Of a stretch of 10,932 bases of DNA, positions 1 through 6,417 are shown in pieces. The DNA is from Candidatus Saccharimonadota bacterium (GTDB lineage: Bacteria > Patescibacteriota > Saccharimonadia > Saccharimonadales > UBA7683). The position numbers and the translations under genes were made by a program. Numbering within the stretch: the stretch's first letter is position 1; each line of letters starts with the position of its first letter. Location of the stretch: contig JAGQNU010000047.1 in assembly GCA_020427905.1 (NCBI GenBank), forward strand, positions 1 to 10,932. Reading direction: 5' to 3'. Under the pieces are notes generated by a model that did not search any database, had not been told where the DNA came from, and saw nothing but the letters and a program-made list of their open reading frames with translations.

Positions 1-854
1 TCGCACTTGGTGGTGGTTTTCCAAAAGGGCGCATCATTGAGATCTATGGTCCTGAATCAAGTGGTAAAACCACATTAACACTACATGCAATTGCGGAGAT
101 TCAAAAGCAGGGCGGCACTGCAGCCTTCATTGATGCGGAGCACGCGCTTGATCCTCAGTATGCAAAGAAGCTCGGCGTTGATACCGAGAATCTATTTGTG
201 GCGCAGCCGGATAACGGTGAACAGGCACTGGAGATTTGTGAGACACTCGTGCGCTCAAACGCAGTTGACCTCGTAGTTGTGGACTCAGTTGCGGCATTAA
301 CCCCGCAAGCTGAGATTGAAGGTGAGATGGGCGATAGTCACATGGGTCTTCAGGCCCGGTTGATGAGCCAGGCACTCCGTAAACTGACGGGCATTATCAA
401 CAAGAGCAAATGTACGGTTATCTTCATTAACCAAATTAGAATGAAGATTGGTGTGATGTTTGGCAATCCCGAGACAACTACCGGCGGTAATGCACTCAAG
501 TTCTATTCGTCAGTGCGCGTTGATATCCGTCGCATTGGCCAGATTAAGGATGGTGAGAACATCATCGGTAACCGTACGAAGGTTAAGGTTGTTAAGAATA
601 AAATTGCGCCGCCATTCAAAATCGCAGAATTCGACATTATGTACAACGAGGGTATCTCAAAGACTGGTGATGCCATTGATCTCGGTGTGCAATACGGCAT
701 CGTTGGCAAAGCTGGCGCATGGTTCGATTATGGTGATCAGAAGATTGGCCAAGGGCGTGAGGCTGCCAAGCAGTACATGAAGGACAACCCAAAAGTTCTC
801 GATGAGGTTATTAAAAAGGTAAAAGCCGAAGCCAAAAAACAAGCGGAGGAGTAG
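1..854 (+). CDS. recA: RecA recombinase, 5'-truncated by window edge
   Basis: RecA forms ATP-dependent filaments on single-stranded DNA, drives strand exchange and stimulates LexA-type self-cleavage. The reading frame is open from base 3; about 50 N-terminal residues lie outside the window, judged by alignment from memory to E. coli RecA. Of the 283 visible residues, 16-23 are the Walker A motif GPESSGKT. It is followed by the [10 protein letters not shown] segment with the catalytic Glu, the [11 protein letters not shown]alker B strand, and the L2 DNA-binding loop [17 protein letters not shown]. The ALGGGFPKG loop before Walker A is one residue shorter than the E. coli and Bacillus versions. 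The C-terminus is a short Lys/Glu-rich tail ending AKKQAEE, less acidic than in E. coli. The stop is TAG at 852-854. It heads a run of closely spaced genes ending in recX, the classical partner. Family assignment is secure. Confidence 0.98.
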   Translation, partial: ALGGGFPKGRIIEIYGPESSGKTTLTLHAIAEIQKQGGTAAFIDAEHALDPQYAKKLGVDTENLFVAQPDNGEQALEICETLVRSNAVDLVVVDSVAALTPQAEIEGEMGDSHMGLQARLMSQALRKLTGIINKSKCTVIFINQIRMKIGVMFGNPETTTGGNALKFYSSVRVDIRRIGQIKDGENIIGNRTKVKVVKNKIAPPFKIAEFDIMYNEGISKTGDAIDLGVQYGIVGKAGAWFDYGDQKIGQGREAAKQYMKDNPKVLDEVIKKVKAEAKKQAEE

Positions 855-861
855 ACGATAT

Positions 862-1338
862 ATGGAGCGAGAACATACCGAAGATTCACCCGATTTCAAG
901 GGCAGAATATACGAGGTAATTTTAACGGACGAGCAGTACAGACGCCTTCAGAGTCGTGATTTAGATGGTGCAATCGAAATTGCAAGGCTGGGTGAAGATG
1001 ATGGGCTGGCTCCATGTACTATTGGTGTACTTGCACGCTGTTTTGACTCCGAAGATAGTGAGGTTGTCATAGTCCCTGGCTCGGAGATTACCTGGTGGCT
1101 AGAGCGTCTTGAAGAGGCAGAAGCAGCAGAAGGGGTGTTGACCCGGTCACGCCAACCATATGCAGACGCGTACAGCTCGTACCCAAGAAAAGCTTTTTCT
1201 ATACCAGTAGACAGAGGGCATATTGCAAAACGCCCGGCCGAGACTCAATACGGTACAGTTGTTGTTGATGATGATGCACCGAGTGAGGTGACAGTCAGAA
1301 GAGATCCAAATCTTCACAGTTCTGAAGTGAGGCAATAG
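862..1338 (+). CDS. Hypothetical acidic protein between recA and recX
   Basis: I do not recognise this 158-residue protein. The start is well supported: ATG at 862 is preceded by GGAGGA at 845-850, inside the recA 3' end, with 11 bases of spacing. Residues 1-90 are rich in Asp/Glu and look like a small alpha/beta domain (IYEVILTDEQYRRL, then CTIGVLARCF, VVIVPGSEITWWLERLEEAE). Residues 95-158 look low-complexity and probably flexible, with a short VVVDDD strand. There is no signal peptide or membrane segment, so it should be cytoplasmic. It contains two cysteines that do not form a CxxC pair. Its position 7 bases after recA, and 5 bases before the next gene, implies co-transcription with recA and recX. 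A role in recombination or the damage response is only inferred from position. Confidence 0.8.
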   Translation: MEREHTEDSPDFKGRIYEVILTDEQYRRLQSRDLDGAIEIARLGEDDGLAPCTIGVLARCFDSEDSEVVIVPGSEITWWLERLEEAEAAEGVLTRSRQPYADAYSSYPRKAFSIPVDRGHIAKRPAETQYGTVVVDDDAPSEVTVRRDPNLHSSEVRQ

Positions 1339-1343
1339 CGCTC

Positions 1344-1781
1344 GTGACGGCGACTAATCATGCGTTGACAGGGGCAGCTGTGGCAACAGTTTTGAGACAG
1401 CCACTTCTCATCGTGCCGGTAGCCTTTGCGAGCCACTTTGTGTGCGATGCCCTCCCCCACTTCAAGATGCACCATGTGGTAGGGGATAGAATAAAATGGT
1501 CACTTTTGTACGCAGAGGGCGCGTTGATGGTCGTGCTTGGGCTCATTCTGCTTGCTATTGGCGTACACCAGCCTGTATGGCTATTAATTGTGGCGGCGCT
1601 TATTGCTATGAGTCCAGATGTGGCCTGGTACTATTATGGGAGACGCGGTATTCACAATGATATCGATAAACTTGATCCACTCACTCGATTCCATTCTTGG
1701 ATTCAATGGTCGGAGACTCGCGCTGGTCTCGTGCTCGAGCTCGCCTGGGCAGGATTGATGATTGGCGTTATTCTTAAGTAG
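1344..1781 (+). CDS. Small membrane protein, YdjM/DUF457-like putative metal-dependent hydrolase
   Basis: This 145-residue integral membrane protein starts with GTG at 1344, preceded by a weak GAGG at 1329-1332. It begins NHALTG (residues 5-10), followed by a hydrophobic helix (about 20-32) running into SHFVCDALPH (30-39). Two more helices follow (about 54-73 and 77-92), then an SPD motif at 90-92, FHSW at 116-119 and a C-terminal helix at about 127-144. The conserved His and Asp residues at helix ends (H6, H31, D35, H39, H43, H44, D92, H117) match the pattern of YdjM/DUF457 proteins, described as inner-membrane metal-dependent hydrolases; their substrate is not established. Its stop overlaps the recX start by one base (TAGTG), implying translational coupling. 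E. coli ydjM belongs to the LexA regulon, so placement between recA and recX is suggestive. The family call is from motif pattern only. Confidence 0.7.
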   Translation: MTATNHALTGAAVATVLRQPLLIVPVAFASHFVCDALPHFKMHHVVGDRIKWSLLYAEGALMVVLGLILLAIGVHQPVWLLIVAALIAMSPDVAWYYYGRRGIHNDIDKLDPLTRFHSWIQWSETRAGLVLELAWAGLMIGVILK

Positions 1782-2449
1782 TGAAGATAACCAAAATCCA
1801 GCAGCAACAGCGCGCAAAGGACCGATACTCGATATATGTTGATGAAAAATATGCGTTCTCGGTTAACGAGTATCAACTGATTGAGCTGAAGATTCATAGC
1901 GGTGATGAGATATCACAAAAACAGCTGGATTATTTTGCGACTGAGTCGCAATTTGGTAAGGCCTACGAACGTACCATCAACTACCTCATGATTCGCCCGC
2001 GATCCGAGAAGGAGGTTCGCGACTACCTCACTCGGACTTATATGTACCCTAAACCGAAGTCGTATGTGGATAAATCTGGTCAACGCCACTTTAAAAAACA
2101 GACGGTCGATAAAGAACAGATAGCGGCACTGATCACTAGAGTGATGGACCGGCTGCAAACTAAGGGACATATCAATGATGAGTCGTTCGCCAAAACCTGG
2201 ATTGAATCACGGATGCTGCATAAAAAACCAAGTCGCAGAAAACTTGAGCAGGAACTCACGCAAAAAGGCGTGTCACAAAGCATAATTGCGACTCAGTTGC
2301 AGAATTTTAACTTGAATGAGAAAGGTAACTTGCTTGAGCTTGTAAACAAGAAGCGCAAACTGATACGATATCAAGATGACACCAAGCTAATCGCCTACTT
2401 ATTGAGGCAGGGCTTCAACTACGACGATATAAAGGATGCGTTGGCATGA
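1781..2449 (+). CDS. recX: RecX, regulatory protein of RecA
   Basis: RecX binds RecA filaments and modulates, usually inhibits, their growth and activity. The 222-residue product has an N-terminal domain of the Firmicutes-like type (ITKI...RYSIYVDEKYAFSVNEYQLIELKI, residues 3-38). The helical RecX repeats follow: YLMIRPRSEKEVRDYL (about 69-84), GHINDESFAKTWIESR (about 129-144), and KPSRRKLEQELTQKGVSQSII (about 149-169). A last repeat ends in LLRQGFNYDDIKDAL. An insertion around residues 88-112 (YPKPKSYVDKSGQRHFKK) lengthens the first repeat. The GTG start at 1781 shares its G with the stop of the upstream gene, and no convincing Shine-Dalgarno is visible, so expression probably depends on translational coupling. 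Linkage to recA in the same direction supports the call. Confidence 0.93.
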   Translation: MKITKIQQQQRAKDRYSIYVDEKYAFSVNEYQLIELKIHSGDEISQKQLDYFATESQFGKAYERTINYLMIRPRSEKEVRDYLTRTYMYPKPKSYVDKSGQRHFKKQTVDKEQIAALITRVMDRLQTKGHINDESFAKTWIESRMLHKKPSRRKLEQELTQKGVSQSIIATQLQNFNLNEKGNLLELVNKKRKLIRYQDDTKLIAYLLRQGFNYDDIKDALA

Positions 2450-2775
2450 GCAACAGAGAGCAATTGAATCAAAACATAGATGTGACAAGGGGCCTCTTGG
2501 GCAGAGAGATAGACGCGTGCCTCGAGGCACTAGTAATACAGATTGCACTGTGTCGTGAGCAGATATCCCTTCTTCCGGCAGGGAGTGAAGAAGCTAAGGC
2601 GCTTCAGGACGAGATAGATTCTTGTCTTGACGCTCGGCTGATGATACTTGAGGCCGACAGACGATTTAGTGATTCAGTCCCACTCCCTACTCAGGGGCTA
2701 GAGAGCCCTTGGACCGACGGAATGGGTTCACCAACTGGCCTAGGCCAGTTGTCTCCGGAACCGCAGCTGACCTAA
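2446..2775 (+). CDS. Hypothetical short helical protein at the end of the recA-recX operon
   Basis: I do not recognise this 109-residue protein. It starts within the recX stop (ATGA at 2446-2449) and has AAAGGAT at 2431-2437, 8 bases upstream, so translation is plausible. Residues 1-75 are predicted almost wholly helical, with heptad-like spacing (EQLNQNIDV, REIDACLEALVIQIALCREQISLL, EAKALQDEIDSCLDARLMILEADRRF), suggesting a helical hairpin or coiled coil. It carries three cysteines. The last 30 or so residues are Pro/Gly/Ser-rich and probably disordered, and they are encoded by DNA that also encodes the C-terminus of the convergent PRC-barrel gene (89-base overlap). No membrane segment is seen. 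Overlap with recX supports co-transcription; the function is unknown. Confidence 0.65.
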   Translation: MSNREQLNQNIDVTRGLLGREIDACLEALVIQIALCREQISLLPAGSEEAKALQDEIDSCLDARLMILEADRRFSDSVPLPTQGLESPWTDGMGSPTGLGQLSPEPQLT

Positions 2776-3244
2776 CCACGATCTCCTTGTCAGTTACTTG
2801 TACAACTTGTGCACGGCCGATAATCAGACTCGATGTCATGACGTTCTTCATGATTGATTGGCTGACATGAAGCTTTTGGATCGTAAAGCCGTCAGTCTCG
2901 ATAGTGTAATCGATGACCTTTCCAAGCTTCTTCTTCTGGTCATCAACCACCTGCTTGCCGATAAGTGTGAAGTTAAAGTCCAGTACCTCTTTCAGGCGTA
3001 CGAGCCCGTCATCGGCTACCATGATTTCATCAGCATCATTTACAATTATCCCGAGTGGCCCAACCTCTCTGATATCACTGGTATGAAGTACGCTTACCTC
3101 GTGAATTCGCGGCCCCTCGGCATAGTATGCCACTATCTGTAACTTCCTGGGGTCGATAATTGGTGTAGCGAGTTCACCAAGCTTACCACCACTCTGCAAA
3201 CTCATAATCGGCATACCCTCAAAACTTTTGTGCATTGCTAACAT
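2687..3244 (-). CDS. PRC-barrel domain protein
   Basis: The 185-residue product contains two tandem PRC-barrel-like units. The first (about residues 7-85) begins SFEGMPIMSLQSGGKLGELATPIID and contains the hydrophobic strand LGIIVNDADEIMV. The second (about 90-160) begins FTLIGKQVVDDQKKKLGKVIDYTIE and contains FTIQKLHVSQ. PRC barrels are small beta-barrels found in RimM, in the photosynthetic reaction-centre H subunit and in YrrD-like stand-alone proteins, where they bind RNA or protein. The partner here is unknown. The tail (about 161-185) is Pro/Arg/Lys/Ser-containing and probably disordered. There is no signal peptide or membrane segment. The gene is divergent from pilB and convergent with the recA-recX operon. 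ATG at 3244 was chosen because a candidate promoter places the transcript start there; ATG at 3235 is the alternative and would only remove three residues. Confidence 0.85.
   Translation of the reverse strand: MLAMHKSFEGMPIMSLQSGGKLGELATPIIDPRKLQIVAYYAEGPRIHEVSVLHTSDIREVGPLGIIVNDADEIMVADDGLVRLKEVLDFNFTLIGKQVVDDQKKKLGKVIDYTIETDGFTIQKLHVSQSIMKNVMTSSLIIGRAQVVQVTDKEIVVRSAAVPETTGLGQLVNPFRRSKGSLAPE
2693..2710. repeat. Short inverted repeat near the 3' ends of convergent genes
   Basis: AGGGGCT (2693-2699) can pair with AGCCCTT (2704-2710) across a four-base loop, with one G-U pair in the plus-strand RNA. It sits a few bases from the PRC-barrel stop codon (2687-2689) and 22 bases before the 20-bp palindrome. 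Neither strand shows a following U-tract. The two structures might slow or stop converging polymerases, but that is inference. Confidence 0.4.
2732..2751. repeat. 20-bp perfect palindrome in a convergent coding overlap
   Basis: The arm CAACTGGCC at 2732-2740 is repeated as GGCCAGTTG at 2743-2751 around a central TA, giving a perfect 20-base palindrome with no loop. It lies where the plus-strand hypothetical gene and the minus-strand PRC-barrel gene overlap. It has no adjoining T-tract, so it is not a standard intrinsic terminator. It falls in the same codon phase on both strands and encodes TGLGQL in both proteins. Confidence 0.9.
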
Positions 3245-3250
3245 GGTTCC

Positions 3251-3259
3251 ATTGTATCA
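3251..3259 (-). promoter_or_regulatory. Extended -10 promoter for the PRC-barrel gene, predicted leaderless
   Basis: Read on the minus strand, this is TG-A-TACAAT, an extended -10 element. Six bases separate it from the A of the ATG at 3244, so the transcript should start at the start codon. No good -35 is visible, as is usual for extended -10 promoters. No convincing Shine-Dalgarno precedes the gene, which fits a leaderless mRNA. Confidence 0.5.
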
Positions 3260-3287
3260 CCCCAGTTAAACGGAAATGCTTATGGTT

Positions 3288-3296
3288 TGATATACT
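3288..3296 (+). promoter_or_regulatory. Extended -10 promoter for pilB, predicted leaderless
   Basis: TG-A-TATACT is an extended -10 element that matches the consensus TGnTATAAT at all but one position. Seven bases (3297-3303) lie between it and the pilB ATG at 3304, so initiation is expected at 3303-3304. No purine-rich ribosome site lies upstream of the ATG. A poor -35-like TTAAAC lies at 3266-3271 with 19-base spacing. Confidence 0.6.
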
Positions 3297-3303
3297 TACA
3301 GTA

Positions 3304-5088
3304 ATGAAGATTGCAGATAAAACCATCTCCAAGCTACTCCTGGAGTACAAAAAAGTCACCGAAGCCGAGCTAAAGAAGCTCGAGACAGAGTCGTCAACTA
3401 AAAAGGTTAGCATTCAGCAGCTAGCACTGAAGAAGGGCTTGGTCACCGATTATGAATTGGCGGTATGGTACTCGGATGTGATCGACGTGCCCTACGTAGA
3501 GTTGGAGCCAAGTAAAATTGATGGCAAATACCTCAAGTTGATACCCGAGAAGACAGCGACTCGTTATCGCGCCATGGTATTTGGCGAGCAAGATGGGGTC
3601 TTTAAGCTTGCCATGGAGGACCCCGATGATGTCGAGGCAGTTGACTTTCTTCAGAAGCAGCTGAAGTCAAAGCCTGCGTTGTTTCTAACAAGCAAGCAAA
3701 GTATGAGCGCTGCACTCGATCTCTATGGTGGTGGCGATGTCAGCGGCGAACTCACCAAGGTTATCGCAGAGGACGTAGAAGCTGAGAGCGAAAAGGTTGA
3801 GGTTAAGGAGGAGGAGTTTGCTGAGGACTCGCCGATTGCCCAAACAGTAACACTGTTGATCGAGTACGCAGTGAAGGCTGGTGCATCGGATATCCATATC
3901 GAGCCTCGGGAGGAGCACGTAAGGATTAGATACCGAATTGACGGCGTTCTTAAAGAGGCGGATAAACTGCCAAAAAAGGTGCAAGCAGCGCTTATTAGCC
4001 GTATAAAGATTCTTGCCAACCTAAAGATTGATGAGCGGCGCATACCACAAGATGGCCGCTTCAAGATTACCAAAGCAGGCAAGATGTTTGCGCTGCGTGT
4101 TTCAACCCTACCGATTGCAGACGGTGAGAAGGTCGTGATCCGCTTGCTTGATGAGTCAAATAAAGCACTCTCGATGGAAGATCTTGGTTTTTGGGGGAGC
4201 TCACTCAAGACAATTAATGAGGCAATCATACAGCCACACGGCATGGTATTGGTCACGGGACCAACAGGGTCGGGTAAGTCGACCACACTTTTTAGTGTTC
4301 TCTCACTGCTTAATGACAACACAGTTAATATCTCGACTGTTGAAGACCCAATCGAGTATAAGATCGAGGGTGCTAATCAGACACAGGTGAATACTAAAAC
4401 TGGCATGACATTTGCTTCAGGGCTCCGAGCGCTGCTCCGACAAGATCCAAACATCATCATGGTGGGTGAGGTACGTGACAGCGAGACGGCTGATATGGCG
4501 GTTCAGGCCGCGTTGACAGGACACCTGGTGTTCTCTACCCTACACACCAACAACGCCGCTACCTGCCTGCCTCGTTTGTTAGACATGGGTGTCGAGCCGT
4601 TCTTGATTGCATCAACCGTGCGAGCTGTGATTGGTCAACGACTTGTGCGCCATGTGTGCCCGGACTGCCGAGTGTCGTACGCGCCCGATGCTACGCAAAC
4701 AGAGGAGCTCACCAAGATGTTTGGCCTCAGCAGTGCTGGTGACTTCAAGCAATTGCATGAACTAGAGCAAATAGCGCAACAACAAGGTGTTGGTAAAAAA
4801 GACGGCGATCTCTCAACTACTACCAGCAAGGTGGCCCGCCTGTGGGAGGCTAGCGAGAAGGGATGCGAGAGCTGCAATGGCAATGGCTATAAGGGGCGTA
4901 TCGGTATATACGAAGTGCTCGAGAACACCACCGACATCCAGACCCTGATAATGAACAATGAGTCGGCAGACAAAATGCAGGAGAAGGCCATTGAGCTTGG
5001 CATGACGACCATGCAACTCGATGGGCTGATAAAAGCCCTGCGTGGCCAAACGACAATAGCTGAGATCCTTAGGGTAACAAGAGAGTAA
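3304..5088 (+). CDS. pilB: Type IV pilus assembly ATPase PilB (GspE family)
   Basis: PilB is the cytoplasmic hexameric ATPase that powers pilus extension through PilC. The 594-residue product has an N-terminal GspE/MshE-like domain (about 1-150) and an acidic linker (about 157-177, SEKVEVKEEEFAED). The linker leads into the N2 domain (SPIAQTVTLLIEYAVKAGASDIHIEP...IRYRIDGVL). The Walker A motif GPTGSGKST is at 319-327, followed by the Asp box (VEDPIEY), Walker B (IIMVGEVRD, Glu about 389) and the His box (LVFSTLHTNNA). Two CxxC pairs (C452/C455 and C521/C524) form the tetracysteine zinc site typical of extension ATPases; PilT usually lacks it, so this is PilB. The pair is separated by about 65 residues containing a low-complexity insertion. 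I chose ATG 3304: the frame continues upstream to 3235, but the promoter lies between the two and the upstream residues do not resemble the family. pilC follows after one base. Confidence 0.96.
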   Translation: MKIADKTISKLLLEYKKVTEAELKKLETESSTKKVSIQQLALKKGLVTDYELAVWYSDVIDVPYVELEPSKIDGKYLKLIPEKTATRYRAMVFGEQDGVFKLAMEDPDDVEAVDFLQKQLKSKPALFLTSKQSMSAALDLYGGGDVSGELTKVIAEDVEAESEKVEVKEEEFAEDSPIAQTVTLLIEYAVKAGASDIHIEPREEHVRIRYRIDGVLKEADKLPKKVQAALISRIKILANLKIDERRIPQDGRFKITKAGKMFALRVSTLPIADGEKVVIRLLDESNKALSMEDLGFWGSSLKTINEAIIQPHGMVLVTGPTGSGKSTTLFSVLSLLNDNTVNISTVEDPIEYKIEGANQTQVNTKTGMTFASGLRALLRQDPNIIMVGEVRDSETADMAVQAALTGHLVFSTLHTNNAATCLPRLLDMGVEPFLIASTVRAVIGQRLVRHVCPDCRVSYAPDATQTEELTKMFGLSSAGDFKQLHELEQIAQQQGVGKKDGDLSTTTSKVARLWEASEKGCESCNGNGYKGRIGIYEVLENTTDIQTLIMNNESADKMQEKAIELGMTTMQLDGLIKALRGQTTIAEILRVTRE

Positions 5089-5089
5089 C

Positions 5090-6313
5090 ATGGCACAGTT
5101 TACGTACATAGCTAAGCAGTCATCTGGCGACGTTAAAAAGGGTACCGTAGAGGCCGATGATCAGAAAGCTGCGCTAAAAGAGCTAAAAAAGCAGGGGTTG
5201 CAGCCGCTATCTGTTCACGCCGCCAGCAAGGGTAGTAGCCTCCTGTCGTTCTCAATTGGTGGCAAAGTAAAAACCAAGGACCTCGTCGTCTTTACCCGGC
5301 AGTTATCTACGCTTGTAAACGCTGGCGTACCTCTTGTTAAGTCACTCAGCACCCTGCAAGAGCAGTCTGAGAGCCCTATGCTCAAGAAGGAGCTTGGGGC
5401 AGTCGTTAAAAAAGTGGAAGCTGGTTCATCACTTGGCGATTCACTTGCGGAACACCCAAAAACGTTTAGCGCTATCTATGTCAACATGGTTAAGGCAGGT
5501 GAAGAGGGGGGTATCTTAGACGAGGTACTCAAGCGTCTTGCAGTGCAACAAGAGAAGGACGCAGCCATTCGGGGCAAAATTAAAGGCGCTATGACGTATC
5601 CAGCGGTGATTTCGGTCATTACGTTTGTGGCCTTCTTCTTTTTGATGACTACGATTGTGCCTAAGATTGGTGACATTATTGTGAGCCTCGGAGGCTCTCG
5701 TGATTCGCTGCCAATTTACACAAAAGTATTGTTGAGCCTTAGCTCATTTATGAAGTCGCCCTTATTCCTCGTGGGGGTTTTTGTTGGCGTACCACTTTTC
5801 ATACTCGCTTTTAAGCGATACACCGCTACAAAAATGGGCCGCTATCACTGGCATGTCTTGCTGCTCAAAATTCCAATCATAAAGACACTCGTAAGTAAGG
5901 TGGCGATCGCCCGGTTCGCGCGGACATTCTCGTCACTACTTGGGGCCGGTGTATCAATTGTTGATGCAATCAACACGACTGCGGGAGCGATTGGTAACGC
6001 TGCTATCGAGAAGGAGCTCACTGACTCAGCCAAGGCTATACAGTCAGGTGAGCAGCTTTCGGCCCAGCTTGAGGGCAGTAAGTACTTCCCGCCGCTCGTG
6101 AGTCAAATGTTGGCAGTGGGTGAGGAGACCGGTCAGACAGATGAGATTCTCCTGAAGGTTGCAGGATTTTACGAGGAGGAGGTGGATACCTTTGTGGGGT
6201 CACTCTCATCTATTATCGAGCCACTCATGATCGTTGTCCTCGGCAGTATCGTTGGCGTCATCGCAGCGAGTGTGTTCGGCCCAATTAGTCAGATATCCAC
6301 AAACATCAAGTAA
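5090..6313 (+). CDS. pilC: Type IV pilus inner-membrane platform protein PilC (GspF family)
   Basis: PilC is the polytopic membrane platform on which PilB acts to add or remove pilin subunits. The 407-residue product has the usual N-terminal segment (FTYIAKQSSGDVKKGTVEADD...ALKELKKQGLQPL, residues 4-40) and then two T2SS-F domains. Domain 1 (about 66-191) contains FTRQLSTLVNAGVPL and VNMVKAGEEGGILDEVL. Domain 2 (about 270-395) contains FARTFSSLLGAGVSIVDAI and MLAVGEETGQTDEILLKVAGFYEEEV. Three membrane helices are visible at about 171-191, 224-241 and 378-398. It begins one base after the pilB stop, so the two form a translationally linked pair driven from the pilB promoter. The length is normal for the family. 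No terminator is visible before the pilin promoter, which begins 5 bases after the stop. Confidence 0.96.
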   Translation: MAQFTYIAKQSSGDVKKGTVEADDQKAALKELKKQGLQPLSVHAASKGSSLLSFSIGGKVKTKDLVVFTRQLSTLVNAGVPLVKSLSTLQEQSESPMLKKELGAVVKKVEAGSSLGDSLAEHPKTFSAIYVNMVKAGEEGGILDEVLKRLAVQQEKDAAIRGKIKGAMTYPAVISVITFVAFFFLMTTIVPKIGDIIVSLGGSRDSLPIYTKVLLSLSSFMKSPLFLVGVFVGVPLFILAFKRYTATKMGRYHWHVLLLKIPIIKTLVSKVAIARFARTFSSLLGAGVSIVDAINTTAGAIGNAAIEKELTDSAKAIQSGEQLSAQLEGSKYFPPLVSQMLAVGEETGQTDEILLKVAGFYEEEVDTFVGSLSSIIEPLMIVVLGSIVGVIAASVFGPISQISTNIK

Positions 6314-6318
6314 CGCTG

Positions 6319-6347
6319 TTGACAAGTGTTTAAGCATAAGCAATAAT
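6319..6347 (+). promoter_or_regulatory. Strong sigma70-type promoter of the major pilin gene
   Basis: A perfect -35 TTGACA (6319-6324) is followed, after a 17-base spacer, by AATAAT (6342-6347), five of six bases of the -10 consensus. Transcription should start near 6353-6355, giving a leader of about 63-65 bases before the pilin ATG. It is the best promoter in the window and fits the high demand for major pilin. Confidence 0.75.
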
Positions 6348-6354
6348 GACAAGT
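6320..6354. repeat. Direct repeat TGACAAGT flanking the pilin promoter
   Basis: TGACAAGT occurs at 6320-6327, overlapping the -35, and again at 6347-6354, at the end of the -10 and over the expected start site. The copies are 27 bases apart. Such spacing could suit a regulator binding both ends of the promoter, but the repeat is short and may be chance. Confidence 0.35.
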
Positions 6355-6400
6355 CAGGAAGGGTGGCCCCAAGCTGCCCGCCATTAAAAAAACAACACCT

Positions 6401-6407
6401 AAGGAGG
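6401..6407 (+). promoter_or_regulatory. Strong Shine-Dalgarno of the major pilin gene
   Basis: AAGGAGG lies 10 bases before the ATG at 6418. It is the only near-perfect anti-16S match of this length ahead of a gene in the window. It fixes the pilin start and suggests very efficient translation. Downstream bases 6407-6413 (GGTGGGC) can pair with GCCCGCC at 6376-6382, which would place most of the site in a 24-base loop. Confidence 0.8.
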
Positions 6408-6417
6408 GTGGGCAAAC

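Noticed and set aside
85..276. Alternative plus-strand frame at the window start
   Set aside because: It is out of frame within RecA, whose Walker A and following motifs read cleanly in the frame from base 3.
2693..2751. Bidirectional intrinsic terminator for the convergent genes
   Set aside because: Both inverted repeats lack a T-tract on either strand and lie inside coding sequence, so I list them only as repeats.
2858..3142. Plus-strand frame of 94 codons inside the PRC-barrel gene
   Set aside because: It is antisense to recognisable PRC-barrel strands and has no Shine-Dalgarno or domain similarity.
3235..3303. Upstream in-frame start for pilB at 3235, adding 23 residues
   Set aside because: The added residues (starting MLTWFHCITPVK) do not resemble a PilB N-terminus, and the extended -10 promoter lies inside this stretch. 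It would also overlap the PRC-barrel start region.
3723..4322. Long antisense frame (199 codons) opposite pilB
   Set aside because: It is opposite highly conserved PilB motifs, its Ser/Arg/Ile-rich sequence is typical of a shadow frame, and no promoter or ribosome site supports it.
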